In this document: one piece after another, positions 1 to 7,827 of the stretch
Position numbering within the stretch: position 1 is the stretch's first letter
How the letters are laid out: every line of letters starts with the position of its first letter
Assembly: GCA_943914355.1 (NCBI GenBank)
Contig: CALUBS010000005.1
Span: forward strand, 1-64,000
Source of the DNA: an uncultured Corynebacterium sp.
GTDB taxonomy: Bacteria > Actinomycetota > Actinomycetes > Mycobacteriales > Mycobacteriaceae
Direction of reading: 5' to 3'
Length of the DNA stretch: 64,000 nucleotides
Notes under the pieces: generated by a model
The model's input: the letters and a program-made list of their open reading frames with translations, nothing else
Databases searched by the model: none
Told to the model about the DNA's origin: nothing
Program-made: the position numbers and the translations under genes

Positions 1-888
1 GCCGGCGCAGGCCTGGGCCTGAACGCGATGCTGGGCATCGATGCCCGCATCGGTGGCGTCATTGCAGCGGCGATTGCGGTGTTCATCTTCCTCTCCCGCC
101 GCGCTGGAATGGCGCTGGACCGCCTCGTGGCCGCCTTGGGCGCGGTAATGATCCTGCTTATGTTGTATGTGGCCATCGTCAGCCAGCCGCCGGTAGGGGA
201 GGCGCTTAAGAATACCGTCGCGCCGGGTGAAATTGATTTCTTTGTCATCACCACCATCATCGGCGGCACCGTCGGCGGCTATATCACTTTTGCCGGCGCG
301 CACCGGTTGATCGATGCGGGCTTATCTGGCGTTGAAAACGTCAAGAACATTACGCGGACTTCCGTCAGTGGCATCATCGTCACCGGTATTATGCGCATGC
401 TGCTCTTCTTGGCGGTATTGGGCGTGGTAGCTACCGGCGTCACGCTAAAAGAAAATAATACTGCCGCCGATGCCTTCTACCACGCAGCTGGTGAATTCGG
501 CCTCCGCGCATTCGGCATGGTGCTCTTTGCCGCAGGCCTTTCTTCCGTCATCGGTGCCGCTTATACCTCGGTATCCTTCGTGACCACCCAGGAAACTTCG
601 TCTCGGACCCGCAATATCTTCACCGTCATCTTCATTACGGTTTGTACGATCATTTTTGTACTAATCAACTCCGCGCCGCAAAAGCTCTTGATCTTCGCCG
701 GTGCGATTAACGGGCTCATCCTTCCCATCGGCTTCGCGCTGGTGATGTGGGTGGCCTGGCGCCGCAAGGACCTGCTGCAGGGCTATAAGTACCCAAAGTG
801 GCTGCTTATCCTTGGCAGCCTGGTCTGGTTGCTCACCATCTTCATCGGTCTCCGAGCAGTCTCAGGAATCACGGCGATATGGGCATAA
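1..888 (+). CDS. NRAMP-like membrane transporter, YcsG type (5' end outside window)
   Basis: The reading frame is open from base 1, so the N-terminus lies upstream of the window. What is visible is about 295 residues with roughly eight hydrophobic segments and the divided, polar-interrupted helices typical of the NRAMP superfamily. In Bacillus subtilis the homologous gene ycsG sits beside ycsF (pxpA), ycsI and kipIA (pxpBC), and the same gene set surrounds it here. By context it probably imports a pathway substrate such as 5-oxoproline or a metal; the substrate is inference. Its TAA stop overlaps the ATG at 888 of the next gene, so the two are translationally coupled. Confidence 0.75.
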   Translation, partial: AGAGLGLNAMLGIDARIGGVIAAAIAVFIFLSRRAGMALDRLVAALGAVMILLMLYVAIVSQPPVGEALKNTVAPGEIDFFVITTIIGGTVGGYITFAGAHRLIDAGLSGVENVKNITRTSVSGIIVTGIMRMLLFLAVLGVVATGVTLKENNTAADAFYHAAGEFGLRAFGMVLFAAGLSSVIGAAYTSVSFVTTQETSSRTRNIFTVIFITVCTIIFVLINSAPQKLLIFAGAINGLILPIGFALVMWVAWRRKDLLQGYKYPKWLLILGSLVWLLTIFIGLRAVSGITAIWA

Positions 889-1658
889 TGCATACGCCAG
901 AAGAGGTGCGCGAGTTTGCGCGCACCCACGAGATGACCACCACCGCCGGGCACGCGCGAGGCTACATGCAGGCCAACCTGCTCTCGCTGCCCAGCGCATA
1001 CGCCTTCGACTTCCTCCTTTTTGCCCAGCGCAACCCCAAGCCGTGCCCCATCGTCGGCGTGCTTGAGGCGGGCCAGTACACCTCGGATTTGCTGCCTGGC
1101 GGCGATATCCGCACCGATATCCCGGCCTATCGCATCTTTGAGCATGGTGAGCACACGGCCACGCTTGCCGATGCCACCTCCCATTACACCCCTGACATGG
1201 TCAGCTTCCTTATCGGCTGCTCGTTTACCTTTGAAACGGCGCTGGTGGATGCGGGTATAGAGATCGCGCATATCAAACAACAGCGCAATGTGCCGATGTA
1301 CCGGACGAATATCCCCACTACTCCTGCGGGCATATTTTCCGGACCGATGGTGGTATCGATGCGCCCGATTCCGGCATCGCAGGTCTCCGATGCGGTGCGC
1401 ATTACCTCCCGCTACCCGTCTGTGCATGGCGCGCCGGTGCACGTGGGGGATCCAGCGGCTATCGGCATTGCGGATTTAGCGCACCCAGACTTTGGTGATG
1501 CGGTGGATATTCCAGAAGGCTGCTTGCCCGTCTTTTGGGCGTGTGGGGTCACCCCGCAAGCCATCGTGATGGAATCAAAGCCGGAGCTGGCCATTTCCCA
1601 TGCGCCGGGCAAGATGCTGGTGACCAATGCCCGCGATGCGGAGTACCTCATCCCTTAG
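879..1658 (+). CDS. putative hydro-lyase, YcsI/DUF1445 family
   Basis: About 259 residues, the normal length for the D-glutamate cyclase-like/YcsI family. Conserved family segments are visible: GYMQANL followed by DFLLFAQRNPKPCP near the N-terminus, and LIGCSFTFE and FWACGVTPQ later. It is annotated in the family as a lyase acting on a small acid; the biochemical role with the 5-oxoprolinase genes is not settled. The start at 879 has an AGGA 11 bases upstream; ATG 888, overlapping the previous stop, is an equal alternative. A longer reading frame starting at 798 is inside the transporter gene and is not used. Confidence 0.8.
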   Translation: MGIMHTPEEVREFARTHEMTTTAGHARGYMQANLLSLPSAYAFDFLLFAQRNPKPCPIVGVLEAGQYTSDLLPGGDIRTDIPAYRIFEHGEHTATLADATSHYTPDMVSFLIGCSFTFETALVDAGIEIAHIKQQRNVPMYRTNIPTTPAGIFSGPMVVSMRPIPASQVSDAVRITSRYPSVHGAPVHVGDPAAIGIADLAHPDFGDAVDIPEGCLPVFWACGVTPQAIVMESKPELAISHAPGKMLVTNARDAEYLIP

Positions 1659-1678
1659 GCATTGTCCCCGCTACTTTC

Positions 1679-2296
1679 TTAGTCCGTGAAGGACAAGATG
1701 GTATCGCAGGTTTCTAAGAGGCTATCGCGCAAGCGCGTGGTGGCCTCTTCGCGTTTTCCCTCCGCGATGAGCGTGGCCACATCAACGTTGCCTTGAATGT
1801 GCTCGGCGTGCAGCTGCGGGTAGCGGGGAATGACCAATAAGAAGGTAAGCCGCATGCGCGCGAGCAGGTTGCTCATCTGCTCATCCAAGGTGGGAGAATC
1901 AAGTCCTGCTACCAGTGCTTGGTGGAAGCGCTGGTTAATGGAGGAGACTTCCTGGTGTTTATCGCGCCTTGCGCATTCGAAGGCGGAGGATGCGAGGGAG
2001 ATGAGTGAGGGGGCATCGGCAAACGCGCCCCACCGCGCGGCAGCCGGCTCGATGGCGGCGCGGGCGGCGAATAAATCGCGGATATAGGCGGCATCCGGGG
2101 TGGCGATGAAGACGCCGCGGTGGGGGATGCGTTCAACCAGGCGCTCGGCTGCGAGCGTGGTGAAGGCCTCGCGGAGGGTATTGCGGGAGCAACCGAATTG
2201 CTCGGCCACCTTTACCTCGCTGAGCTGCTCGCCGGGTTGAAAATTGCCGGCCGACATCTCTTGGCGCAAAGCGGTGGCGACGGACTGGGAAAGCAT
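1679..2296 (-). CDS. GntR-family transcriptional regulator, FadR/FCD subfamily
   Basis: About 205 residues. The N-terminal winged helix-turn-helix reads SEVKVAEQFGCSRNTLREA, and the rest is an all-helical FCD ligand-binding domain (about residues 80-200). FCD proteins bind small organic acids or amino acids. The start at 2296 is chosen because AAGGTGAGG lies just upstream; an upstream ATG at 2329 lacks this. It lies between the ycsGI genes and the pxp operon, so it is the obvious candidate regulator of 5-oxoproline use. The pxpA promoter carries a perfect FCD-type operator (7698-7710). Confidence 0.85.
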   Translation of the reverse strand: MLSQSVATALRQEMSAGNFQPGEQLSEVKVAEQFGCSRNTLREAFTTLAAERLVERIPHRGVFIATPDAAYIRDLFAARAAIEPAAARWGAFADAPSLISLASSAFECARRDKHQEVSSINQRFHQALVAGLDSPTLDEQMSNLLARMRLTFLLVIPRYPQLHAEHIQGNVDVATLIAEGKREEATTRLRDSLLETCDTILSFTD

Positions 2297-2299
2297 GCC

Positions 2300-2323
2300 C
2301 CTCACCTTACTGAATGGGTGAGG
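2300..2323. promoter_or_regulatory. inverted repeat over the ribosome-binding site of the GntR gene
   Basis: CCTCACC (2300-2306) and GGTGAGG (2317-2323) are perfect 7-bp arms around a 10-base loop, immediately upstream of the regulator's start codon. The left arm contains the ribosome-binding site on the minus strand, so a hairpin in the mRNA would hide it. It could limit translation of the regulator or act as a DNA operator. Confidence 0.4.
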
Positions 2324-2353
2324 CGTCAACGGCCATTCCGTATGACTTAAAGA

Positions 2354-2396
2354 TCTAAAAGTTCTAAAGAGGCGGCGAAGTTCTAAAAGATCTAAA
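2354..2396. promoter_or_regulatory. four TCTAAA iterons upstream of gntR and the ATPase pseudogene
   Basis: TCTAAA occurs at 2354, 2363, 2382 and 2391, with spacings of 9, 19 and 9 bases, in the contexts AGATCTAAAA, GTTCTAAAGA, GTTCTAAAAG and AGATCTAAAT. The two pairs form a near mirror arrangement. They sit between the divergent regulator gene and the broken ATPase gene. This regularity suggests a protein-binding array; the binding protein is unknown. Confidence 0.45.
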
Positions 2397-2412
2397 TGGA
2401 AGGTCTGGCATA

Positions 2413-3508
2413 GTGATTCCGGATAAGAATCCTTTTCGCCCCAGTTTTGGCGCGTCGCCGGTGTAGCTGGCTGGGCGCGAATTTGAAATCAGCTCGTTTA
2501 ACTATGGGCTCGTGGGTGGCGTGGGCGCCATGCAGCGTGCCTTGCTGGTCAGCGGTACTCGCGGGGTGGGCAAAACCGTGCTGCTCAATGAGTTCGAAGA
2601 ATCCGCGCGCCGCCTAGGGTGTGTTGTTATCCGCGCCTATGCGGATGCCCAGATGGTAGCGCAGCTGCGCAATTCCACGATTCCGGAAGCCATCGAGGAG
2701 CTGGACTATACGGAGAAGACGGGCCGCAAGATCACGGGATTCTCTGTGGCGGGCGTGGGATCTGTGACGACACAATTGCCCCACAACCAGGCCCAGCCCA
2801 GCTTGGTCTCGCGGCTGCGTAGCCTCTTGAAGGCCGCGCGTGCGCATGATGCTGGAGTCTTGTTGACTGTCGATGAGGTGCAAGCGGCTTCCGTGGGCGA
2901 GCTTGCGCAGCTTGCCACCGCCATCCAGGATCTCATTCGGGACGAGTACGATATCGCCTTCGCCGCCGCGGGATTGACCTTCGGGGTAGAAGAACTATTG
3001 GAGCACGAGGGCACCACCTTTTTGCGCCGCGCTCAAAGGTTGGAATTGGGGCTGCTTGATGATGCCACCGTAGCCGAGACCCTGCATAGCACCGCCACCG
3101 CGGCTGGGCGCGGTTTCAGCGAGCGCGCTTTGGAAGAGGCGACCGCATTGGTGCAGGGGTATCCGTACCTATTGCAGTTGGTCGGCGCTTTGGCGTGGAC
3201 CCATGCGGTACTCGATGGCGCGCGAGATTCCAGCGCATATGGGCAACCAGGTGCACAAGATTGCGTTGAAGAATGTTCCGGACGCCCAGCGCGCTTTTCT
3301 CAACGCCATGGCGGAGCTGGAAGCCGAACACGGACCTGATATTCCCACCGGTGCCATCGCGGCGCACCTGGGCAAGACTCCCAATGCCATTTCCATGGCC
3401 CGCAAGCTGCTTTTAGAACGCGATCTCATCGCCAGCCACCGCTATGGAACCGTGCGCTTTCTCTTGCCCTACCTGGGTGAGTTTCTGCGCGGCCAAGCAC
3501 CCAGGTAG
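2413..3508 (+). pseudogene. broken ATPase gene (P-loop ATPase with C-terminal winged helix)
   Basis: Three pieces of one protein are visible. From GTG 2413 the frame reads NPFRPSFGASP and then meets an in-frame TAG at 2464-2466. The frame continues after it with GLVGGVGAMQRALLVSG, a Walker A motif GTRGVGKT and a Walker B-like LLTVDEVQAA. Around 3220-3235 the frame shifts by one base: the expected continuation (REIPAHMGNQVHKIALKNVP and a helix-turn-helix region with AAHLGKTPNAISMARKLL) lies in the frame covering 3203-3508. The family is an AAA-like ATPase with a C-terminal winged helix. Partial translation of the ATPase core from an internal start is possible, but the full product cannot be made without suppression or frameshifting. 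Confidence 0.8.
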
Positions 3509-3518
3509 GCCGCACGCG

Positions 3519-5312
3519 CTAGTCGATGGTCGCAATCACCGTCGCGGAATCCAGGCGGTCGCCCTCCTTAGCGAGGATCTTGATGGTGCCGCCACGCGGG
3601 GCCTTGATGGCAGATTCCATCTTCATGGCCTCGACCGTGGCGATGGAATCGCCCTCGGAGACGCTATCGCCATCGGATACATTCCAGGCCACGAGGTTGG
3701 CCTCGAAGGGGGAGGTGACCGCGTTATCGTCGGTGGACTGCGCCCCGGCCGTCGAGGGAGCGGTGGCACCAGAACCATCCGCGGCGCCCGCACCAGCGCC
3801 GGCACCGGCACCGGCGCCTGCGAGGAAGTCCATGGGCACGCCGATATTGACGAGCTTGCCATCGATTTCCACCGCGACCGTCCGGCGCTTGGTGTAGATG
3901 GCCTCGACCTTGTCTACCTGGTTGGCGGCAGAGGGACGGTAGTTGTGGTCGAGCCAGTCAGTAAAGACGCCGATTTCGCTGGCGCCGGCATCGGCCTCAG
4001 CGGAAGACGCAGTGCCAATAAGTGCTGGCTCGTCCATCATGGCGCGGTGGAAGGGCAGCACGGTGCGCACGCCGGAGACGTCAAACTCGCGCAGCGCCTG
4101 GCGCGAGCGGGCGAGGGCTACCTCGCGCGTGGGGCCCCACACTATGAGCTTGGCAATGAGCGAGTCATAGTACGGCGGGATAATGGATCCCGAGCGGACA
4201 GCCGAATCGACGCGGATGCCGGGGCCAGTGGGCGGCTCGAAGGAGACGATGGTGCCGGGGCAGGGGGCAAAACCGTTGAGGATGTCTTCTGCATTGATGC
4301 GGAACTCAAAGGCGTGGCCGGTGGAAACCGGATCCTCAGAGATGGACAGGGGCTCGCCCGCAGCGATGCGGAATTGCTCGGCGATGATATCGGTGCCGGT
4401 CACGACCTCGGTTACGGGGTGTTCGACTTGGACGCGGGTATTGACCTCCAAAAAGGAGATGGTGCCGTCCTCGGAAACGATGTATTCCACGGTGCCGGCG
4501 CCGGTATAGCCCACGTGGGAACAGATGGAGCGCGCGCCTTCGATGATGCCGGTGCGCTGGGCATCGGAAAGCGCGGGCGCAGGGGCCTCCTCGATGAGTT
4601 TTTGGAAGCGGCGCTGGGTGGAGCAATCGCGGGTGCCTAGCACGCGGACGTTGCCGTGGGTATCCGCCAGGACCTGCGCCTCCACGTGGCGCGGGTGGGT
4701 CAGGAACTTCTCCACGTAGCACTCGGCGCGGCCGAAGGCCTCCATGGCCTCGCGCCCGGCGGAGTTAAACGCGCCCTCGATTTCATCCATGGAGTCCACG
4801 ACTTTAAGGCCGCGCCCGCCGCCGCCATAAGCGGCCTTGATGGCAATCGGCAGGCCGTGTTCCTCGGCGAAGGCGCGGGCCTCCTGCCAATCATCAATGG
4901 GATCGGAGGTGCCCGGAGCCAGGGGCGCGCCGACCTCTTCAGCCACGCGGCGCGCGGCAATCTTATCGCCCAACAGCTCGATGGACTCCGGGGATGGGCC
5001 AATCCACACCATGCCGGCATCGGTGACGGTGCGGGCGAAGTCGGCGTTTTCGGAGAGGAAACCGTAGCCCGGGTGGATGGCATCGGCGCCAGCGCGCACG
5101 GCGATATCCAGCAGCGCCGGGATATTCATGTAAGTATCGGCAGCGGTATTGCCGGGCAGTGCATAGGCTTCATCGGCAACCTGGGTGTGCAGGGCACCGG
5201 CATCGGCCTCGGAATAAATGGCGACGGACTTAATGCCCAAGTCGCGGGCCACGCGGGCAATGCGCACGGCGATTTCGCCGCGGTTAGCAATGAGGACGGT
5301 TTTAATCTGCAT
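3519..5312 (-). CDS. biotin carboxylase fused to biotin carboxyl carrier domain (acyl-CoA/urea carboxylase alpha-subunit type)
   Basis: 597 residues. Residues 1-445 are a biotin carboxylase with ATP-grasp fold (AIKAAYGGGGRGLKVV glycine loop, FLEVNTRVQVEHPVTE active-site segment). An Ala-Gly repeat linker (about 475-490) leads to a biotinyl domain with VEAMKMES, whose lysine would carry biotin. Its start overlaps the end of pxpBC by 11 bp, so it is the last gene of a pxpA-pxpBC-BC/BCCP operon. Family knowledge: urea carboxylase combines BC, a KipI/KipA-like carboxyltransferase and BCCP; here the missing carboxyltransferase half is the neighbouring pxpBC protein. The set therefore looks like a two-subunit biotin-dependent carboxylase acting with PxpA. 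It could instead serve acyl-CoA carboxylation, but no beta subunit is adjacent. Confidence 0.9.
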   Translation of the reverse strand: MQIKTVLIANRGEIAVRIARVARDLGIKSVAIYSEADAGALHTQVADEAYALPGNTAADTYMNIPALLDIAVRAGADAIHPGYGFLSENADFARTVTDAGMVWIGPSPESIELLGDKIAARRVAEEVGAPLAPGTSDPIDDWQEARAFAEEHGLPIAIKAAYGGGGRGLKVVDSMDEIEGAFNSAGREAMEAFGRAECYVEKFLTHPRHVEAQVLADTHGNVRVLGTRDCSTQRRFQKLIEEAPAPALSDAQRTGIIEGARSICSHVGYTGAGTVEYIVSEDGTISFLEVNTRVQVEHPVTEVVTGTDIIAEQFRIAAGEPLSISEDPVSTGHAFEFRINAEDILNGFAPCPGTIVSFEPPTGPGIRVDSAVRSGSIIPPYYDSLIAKLIVWGPTREVALARSRQALREFDVSGVRTVLPFHRAMMDEPALIGTASSAEADAGASEIGVFTDWLDHNYRPSAANQVDKVEAIYTKRRTVAVEIDGKLVNIGVPMDFLAGAGAGAGAGAGAADGSGATAPSTAGAQSTDDNAVTSPFEANLVAWNVSDGDSVSEGDSIATVEAMKMESAIKAPRGGTIKILAKEGDRLDSATVIATID

Positions 5313-6921
5313 TTTCTTCTCCAGTATTTAAAGCTTGAGGTGTCACGAGGCGGAAGGTCACGCGCGCGCCGGGCGGGAGCTGCGCGGCGATGTCGATATC
5401 TTCTTCCAAGACGGTGGCGATGACGGGATAGCCGCCGGTGACGGCATGGTCGCGCAGGAAGACCACCGGCTTGCCATTCGGCGGGATCTGGATGGAGCCG
5501 GCCACCATTCCCTCGGAGGGCAACTCGCCGTCTTTCACGCGTTGCACGGTGATGTCCCCATCTGCGGAGGCTTCAGAAGCCTCCGCGCCGTCTTTCGCCC
5601 CGGAAAGCCTGAGGCCAACGCGGTTGGAATCAGAGGAAACGACCCATTCGGTATCCAGGAAGGTAGAGATATTATCGCCAAACCAGTCATCGCGCGGACC
5701 CAGCACGCAGCGCAGCGTCGCGCGCGTTTTGCCAGCGGAATCGGCGGATACGCGCAGAGGATTGACCAATTGCGCATCCGTCATGCCGGTCGAGCGCGGC
5801 AGCACGCCGATGACATCGCCAGTGGTGACGGGATCGGGGCCGAGGCCAGAAAGGACGTCGGTGGCAGAGGACCCCAGTTCGGATTCGGCAATGATGCCGC
5901 CGCGAATGGCAACGTAGTTGCGCATGCCCACCGTTGCGGCACCGACCGTCACGGTCTGGCCAGCGGTAACGAGCACCGGGCGGGCGAGGTGCACGGGCAT
6001 CTCACCCAGGCGAACGCGGGCGGTGGCGCCGGTAACGCAGATGACGGTATCGGTCAGCGCGCGCAGCTTAATGCCGCCGATATTTTCTAGCACCGTCGCA
6101 CCCCGCGGATTGCCCACGGCGACATTCGCGGTTGCCGCGGCGGCGTGGTCGGCGGCACCGGAGGGTGTTACGCCAAGGTCGCCTACGCCGGGGCGGCCAA
6201 GGTCTTGAAAAAGCGTGAGCAGTCCGGCATCGAGGACCTCCATGCGGGGCAGGCGGGCCGGCGAGCGCTTGGATTCCGCGCTGCGATCCACCAAGTCCGG
6301 TAGCTCGTCCACGGCGCGGTAGCGCACGCGGTCACCGGGCTGCACCAATGCGGGCGGGTTCGCGTGCGAATCCCACATCGGGGTATTGGTGGTGCCGAGC
6401 AACTGCCAGCCACCTGGTGAAACGCGCGGGTAGACCGCCGAGAACTCGCCTGCGATGCCTACGGCGCCAGCCGGAACGGCGGTGCGCGGATCGGAGCGGC
6501 GGGACACGGCCTTGGCCTGGGCAGGATCGGAGGGCGCGCAGTAGGTAAAGCCGGGAGCAAAGCCGCCAAAGGCGGCAGTCCACTCGGTAGAGGTATGCCA
6601 GTCAATCAAGGCCTCGCGCGACATGCCGAGGAGCTCGGCGGCGGCGTCGACATCTTCGCCATCGTAAAGCACGTCGATGTCTACCGTGCGCGCCTCTTTT
6701 GCGGTAGCGGCGGCAGGGGAGAAGTCCGTCAGGAACTCTGCGGCCGCGCGCGCGGAATTAGGCGCCTCAAAGGTAATGAGCAATGTGGTGGCAGCGGCAA
6801 TGCAATCCACCTGGTTCTTGAGCGGTTTAGCAGACAGCGCAGCATGCCACGCCATGACCTGCTCGAGCCCGTCTAAATCAACGAGCAGGGCGCGGGTGCC
6901 AACGAAGTGAATATGCGGCAT
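5302..6921 (-). CDS. pxpBC: fused 5-oxoprolinase subunits PxpB-PxpC (KipI-KipA)
   Basis: 539 residues. The N-terminal third (1-205) is the KipI/PxpB domain, with the family segment GFAPGFTYC and RSDPRTAVPAGAVGIAG; the C-terminal part (about 225-530) is the KipA/PxpC domain (AGLLTLFQDLGRPGVGDLGV, then GYPVIATV near the end). PxpA, B and C together hydrolyse 5-oxoproline to glutamate with ATP. The KipI-KipA pair is also the carboxyltransferase module of urea carboxylase. ATG 6921 shares a base with the pxpA stop (TAATG), giving coupled translation. Confidence 0.92.
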   Translation of the reverse strand: MPHIHFVGTRALLVDLDGLEQVMAWHAALSAKPLKNQVDCIAAATTLLITFEAPNSARAAAEFLTDFSPAAATAKEARTVDIDVLYDGEDVDAAAELLGMSREALIDWHTSTEWTAAFGGFAPGFTYCAPSDPAQAKAVSRRSDPRTAVPAGAVGIAGEFSAVYPRVSPGGWQLLGTTNTPMWDSHANPPALVQPGDRVRYRAVDELPDLVDRSAESKRSPARLPRMEVLDAGLLTLFQDLGRPGVGDLGVTPSGAADHAAAATANVAVGNPRGATVLENIGGIKLRALTDTVICVTGATARVRLGEMPVHLARPVLVTAGQTVTVGAATVGMRNYVAIRGGIIAESELGSSATDVLSGLGPDPVTTGDVIGVLPRSTGMTDAQLVNPLRVSADSAGKTRATLRCVLGPRDDWFGDNISTFLDTEWVVSSDSNRVGLRLSGAKDGAEASEASADGDITVQRVKDGELPSEGMVAGSIQIPPNGKPVVFLRDHAVTGGYPVIATVLEEDIDIAAQLPPGARVTFRLVTPQALNTGEENAD

Positions 6922-7682
6922 TAGATAAAGCTCCGAATGTCGATTCCTTCCGCGCTGAGGCGCTCGACCACACCGCGCAGCAATTTCACGGATCCCGGTG
7001 AATCACCGTGGGTGCACACGGATTGGGCATCGACATCGAGCGTCGTGCCGTCGATGGCGGTAATGGATCCGGTTTGGGCGACTTCTAGCACGCGCTTGAC
7101 GACATCCCCTTCATCCCCCAATACCGCATTGTCCTGCTTGCGTGAGACCAGCGTGCCATCGGGGTTGTAATTGCGGTCCGCAAATGCCTCGCGGATGACG
7201 GTGAGGCCTTGCGATTCTGCAATATCGACCGCGCGGCCGCCCGGCAGCAGCATCACAGGTAGATCCCCGAAGGCCTTAATGCCCGCGATGACACCCTTGG
7301 CCTGTGCCTCGTCCTTGACGATGGTGTTGTACATCGCCCCATGCGGCTTCACGTAGGACACCCGTGTGCCATTGGCGCGCGCCAGCGCGTCAAGCGCACC
7401 AATTTGGTAGGTGACCTCGTCCGCGAGCTCCGCCGCGTTGTAGTCGATGAAACGGCGGCCGAAGCCGGCTGGATCGTTATAGCCCACGTGTGCACCGACC
7501 GTCACTCCCGCACGCGCCGCGGCCTCAAGGGTCTGGGCAATGGAGTGCGGGTCACCGGCGTGGAAGCCGGTGGCGACATTGGCGGAGGAGACCATCTCCA
7601 GCATCGCAGCATCATCAGCTACCGGGTTGCCAGCGGTGGTTTCACCCAAGTCCGCGTTGAGATCAATGTGGAGCGAAGCCAT
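6921..7682 (-). CDS. pxpA: 5-oxoprolinase subunit PxpA (LamB/YcsF family)
   Basis: 253 residues, the usual family length. Diagnostic segments are the N-terminal DLNADLGE, SSANVATGFHAGDP, VGAHVGYNDPAGFGRR, YVKPHGAMYN, and ADRNYNPDGTLVSR. PxpA provides the hydrolase part of the ATP-dependent 5-oxoprolinase that converts pyroglutamate to glutamate in the cytoplasm. It is the first gene of the minus-strand operon, with AAGGA about 13 bases before its ATG. The promoter carries an FCD-type operator, so expression is probably controlled by the nearby GntR regulator. Confidence 0.95.
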   Translation of the reverse strand: MASLHIDLNADLGETTAGNPVADDAAMLEMVSSANVATGFHAGDPHSIAQTLEAAARAGVTVGAHVGYNDPAGFGRRFIDYNAAELADEVTYQIGALDALARANGTRVSYVKPHGAMYNTIVKDEAQAKGVIAGIKAFGDLPVMLLPGGRAVDIAESQGLTVIREAFADRNYNPDGTLVSRKQDNAVLGDEGDVVKRVLEVAQTGSITAIDGTTLDVDAQSVCTHGDSPGSVKLLRGVVERLSAEGIDIRSFI

Positions 7683-7697
7683 TCAACACCGTCCTTA

Positions 7698-7724
7698 ATT
7701 GTTGAACAATAAGTGTGAATCTTA
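7698..7724 (-). promoter_or_regulatory. pxpA promoter with FCD-type GntR operator
   Basis: ATTGTTGAACAAT (7698-7710) is a perfect palindrome and fits the FadR-subfamily consensus TNGTNNNACNA (TTGTTGAACAA). On the minus strand a -10-like TAAGAT lies at 7719-7724, so the operator covers the expected transcription start. Binding there should repress the pxp operon. The GntR/FCD regulator at 1679-2296 is the likely ligand-controlled repressor; this pairing is inference. Confidence 0.65.
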
Positions 7725-7827
7725 GTGTAACCCGTGCCACTGCCATTTGTGAAGGCGGTTACTTTTTCGGGGGATCGGTATCGGCGGAACAGCTCCTGTC
7801 CGGGCAGGCTGAGGCCAAGGCAGAAGA

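Noticed and set aside
3480..3530. Programmed stop-codon readthrough and frameshift in the ATPase gene
   Set aside because: No slippery heptamer or downstream stem is apparent at the shift near 3225, and two separate lesions fit decay better.
3444..5423. Long plus-strand frames (3444-4640 and 4656-5423)
   Set aside because: They are antisense to the biotin carboxylase/BCCP gene, composed of Gly/Ala/Asp/Arg-rich sequence typical of shadow frames in high-GC DNA, and have no family features.
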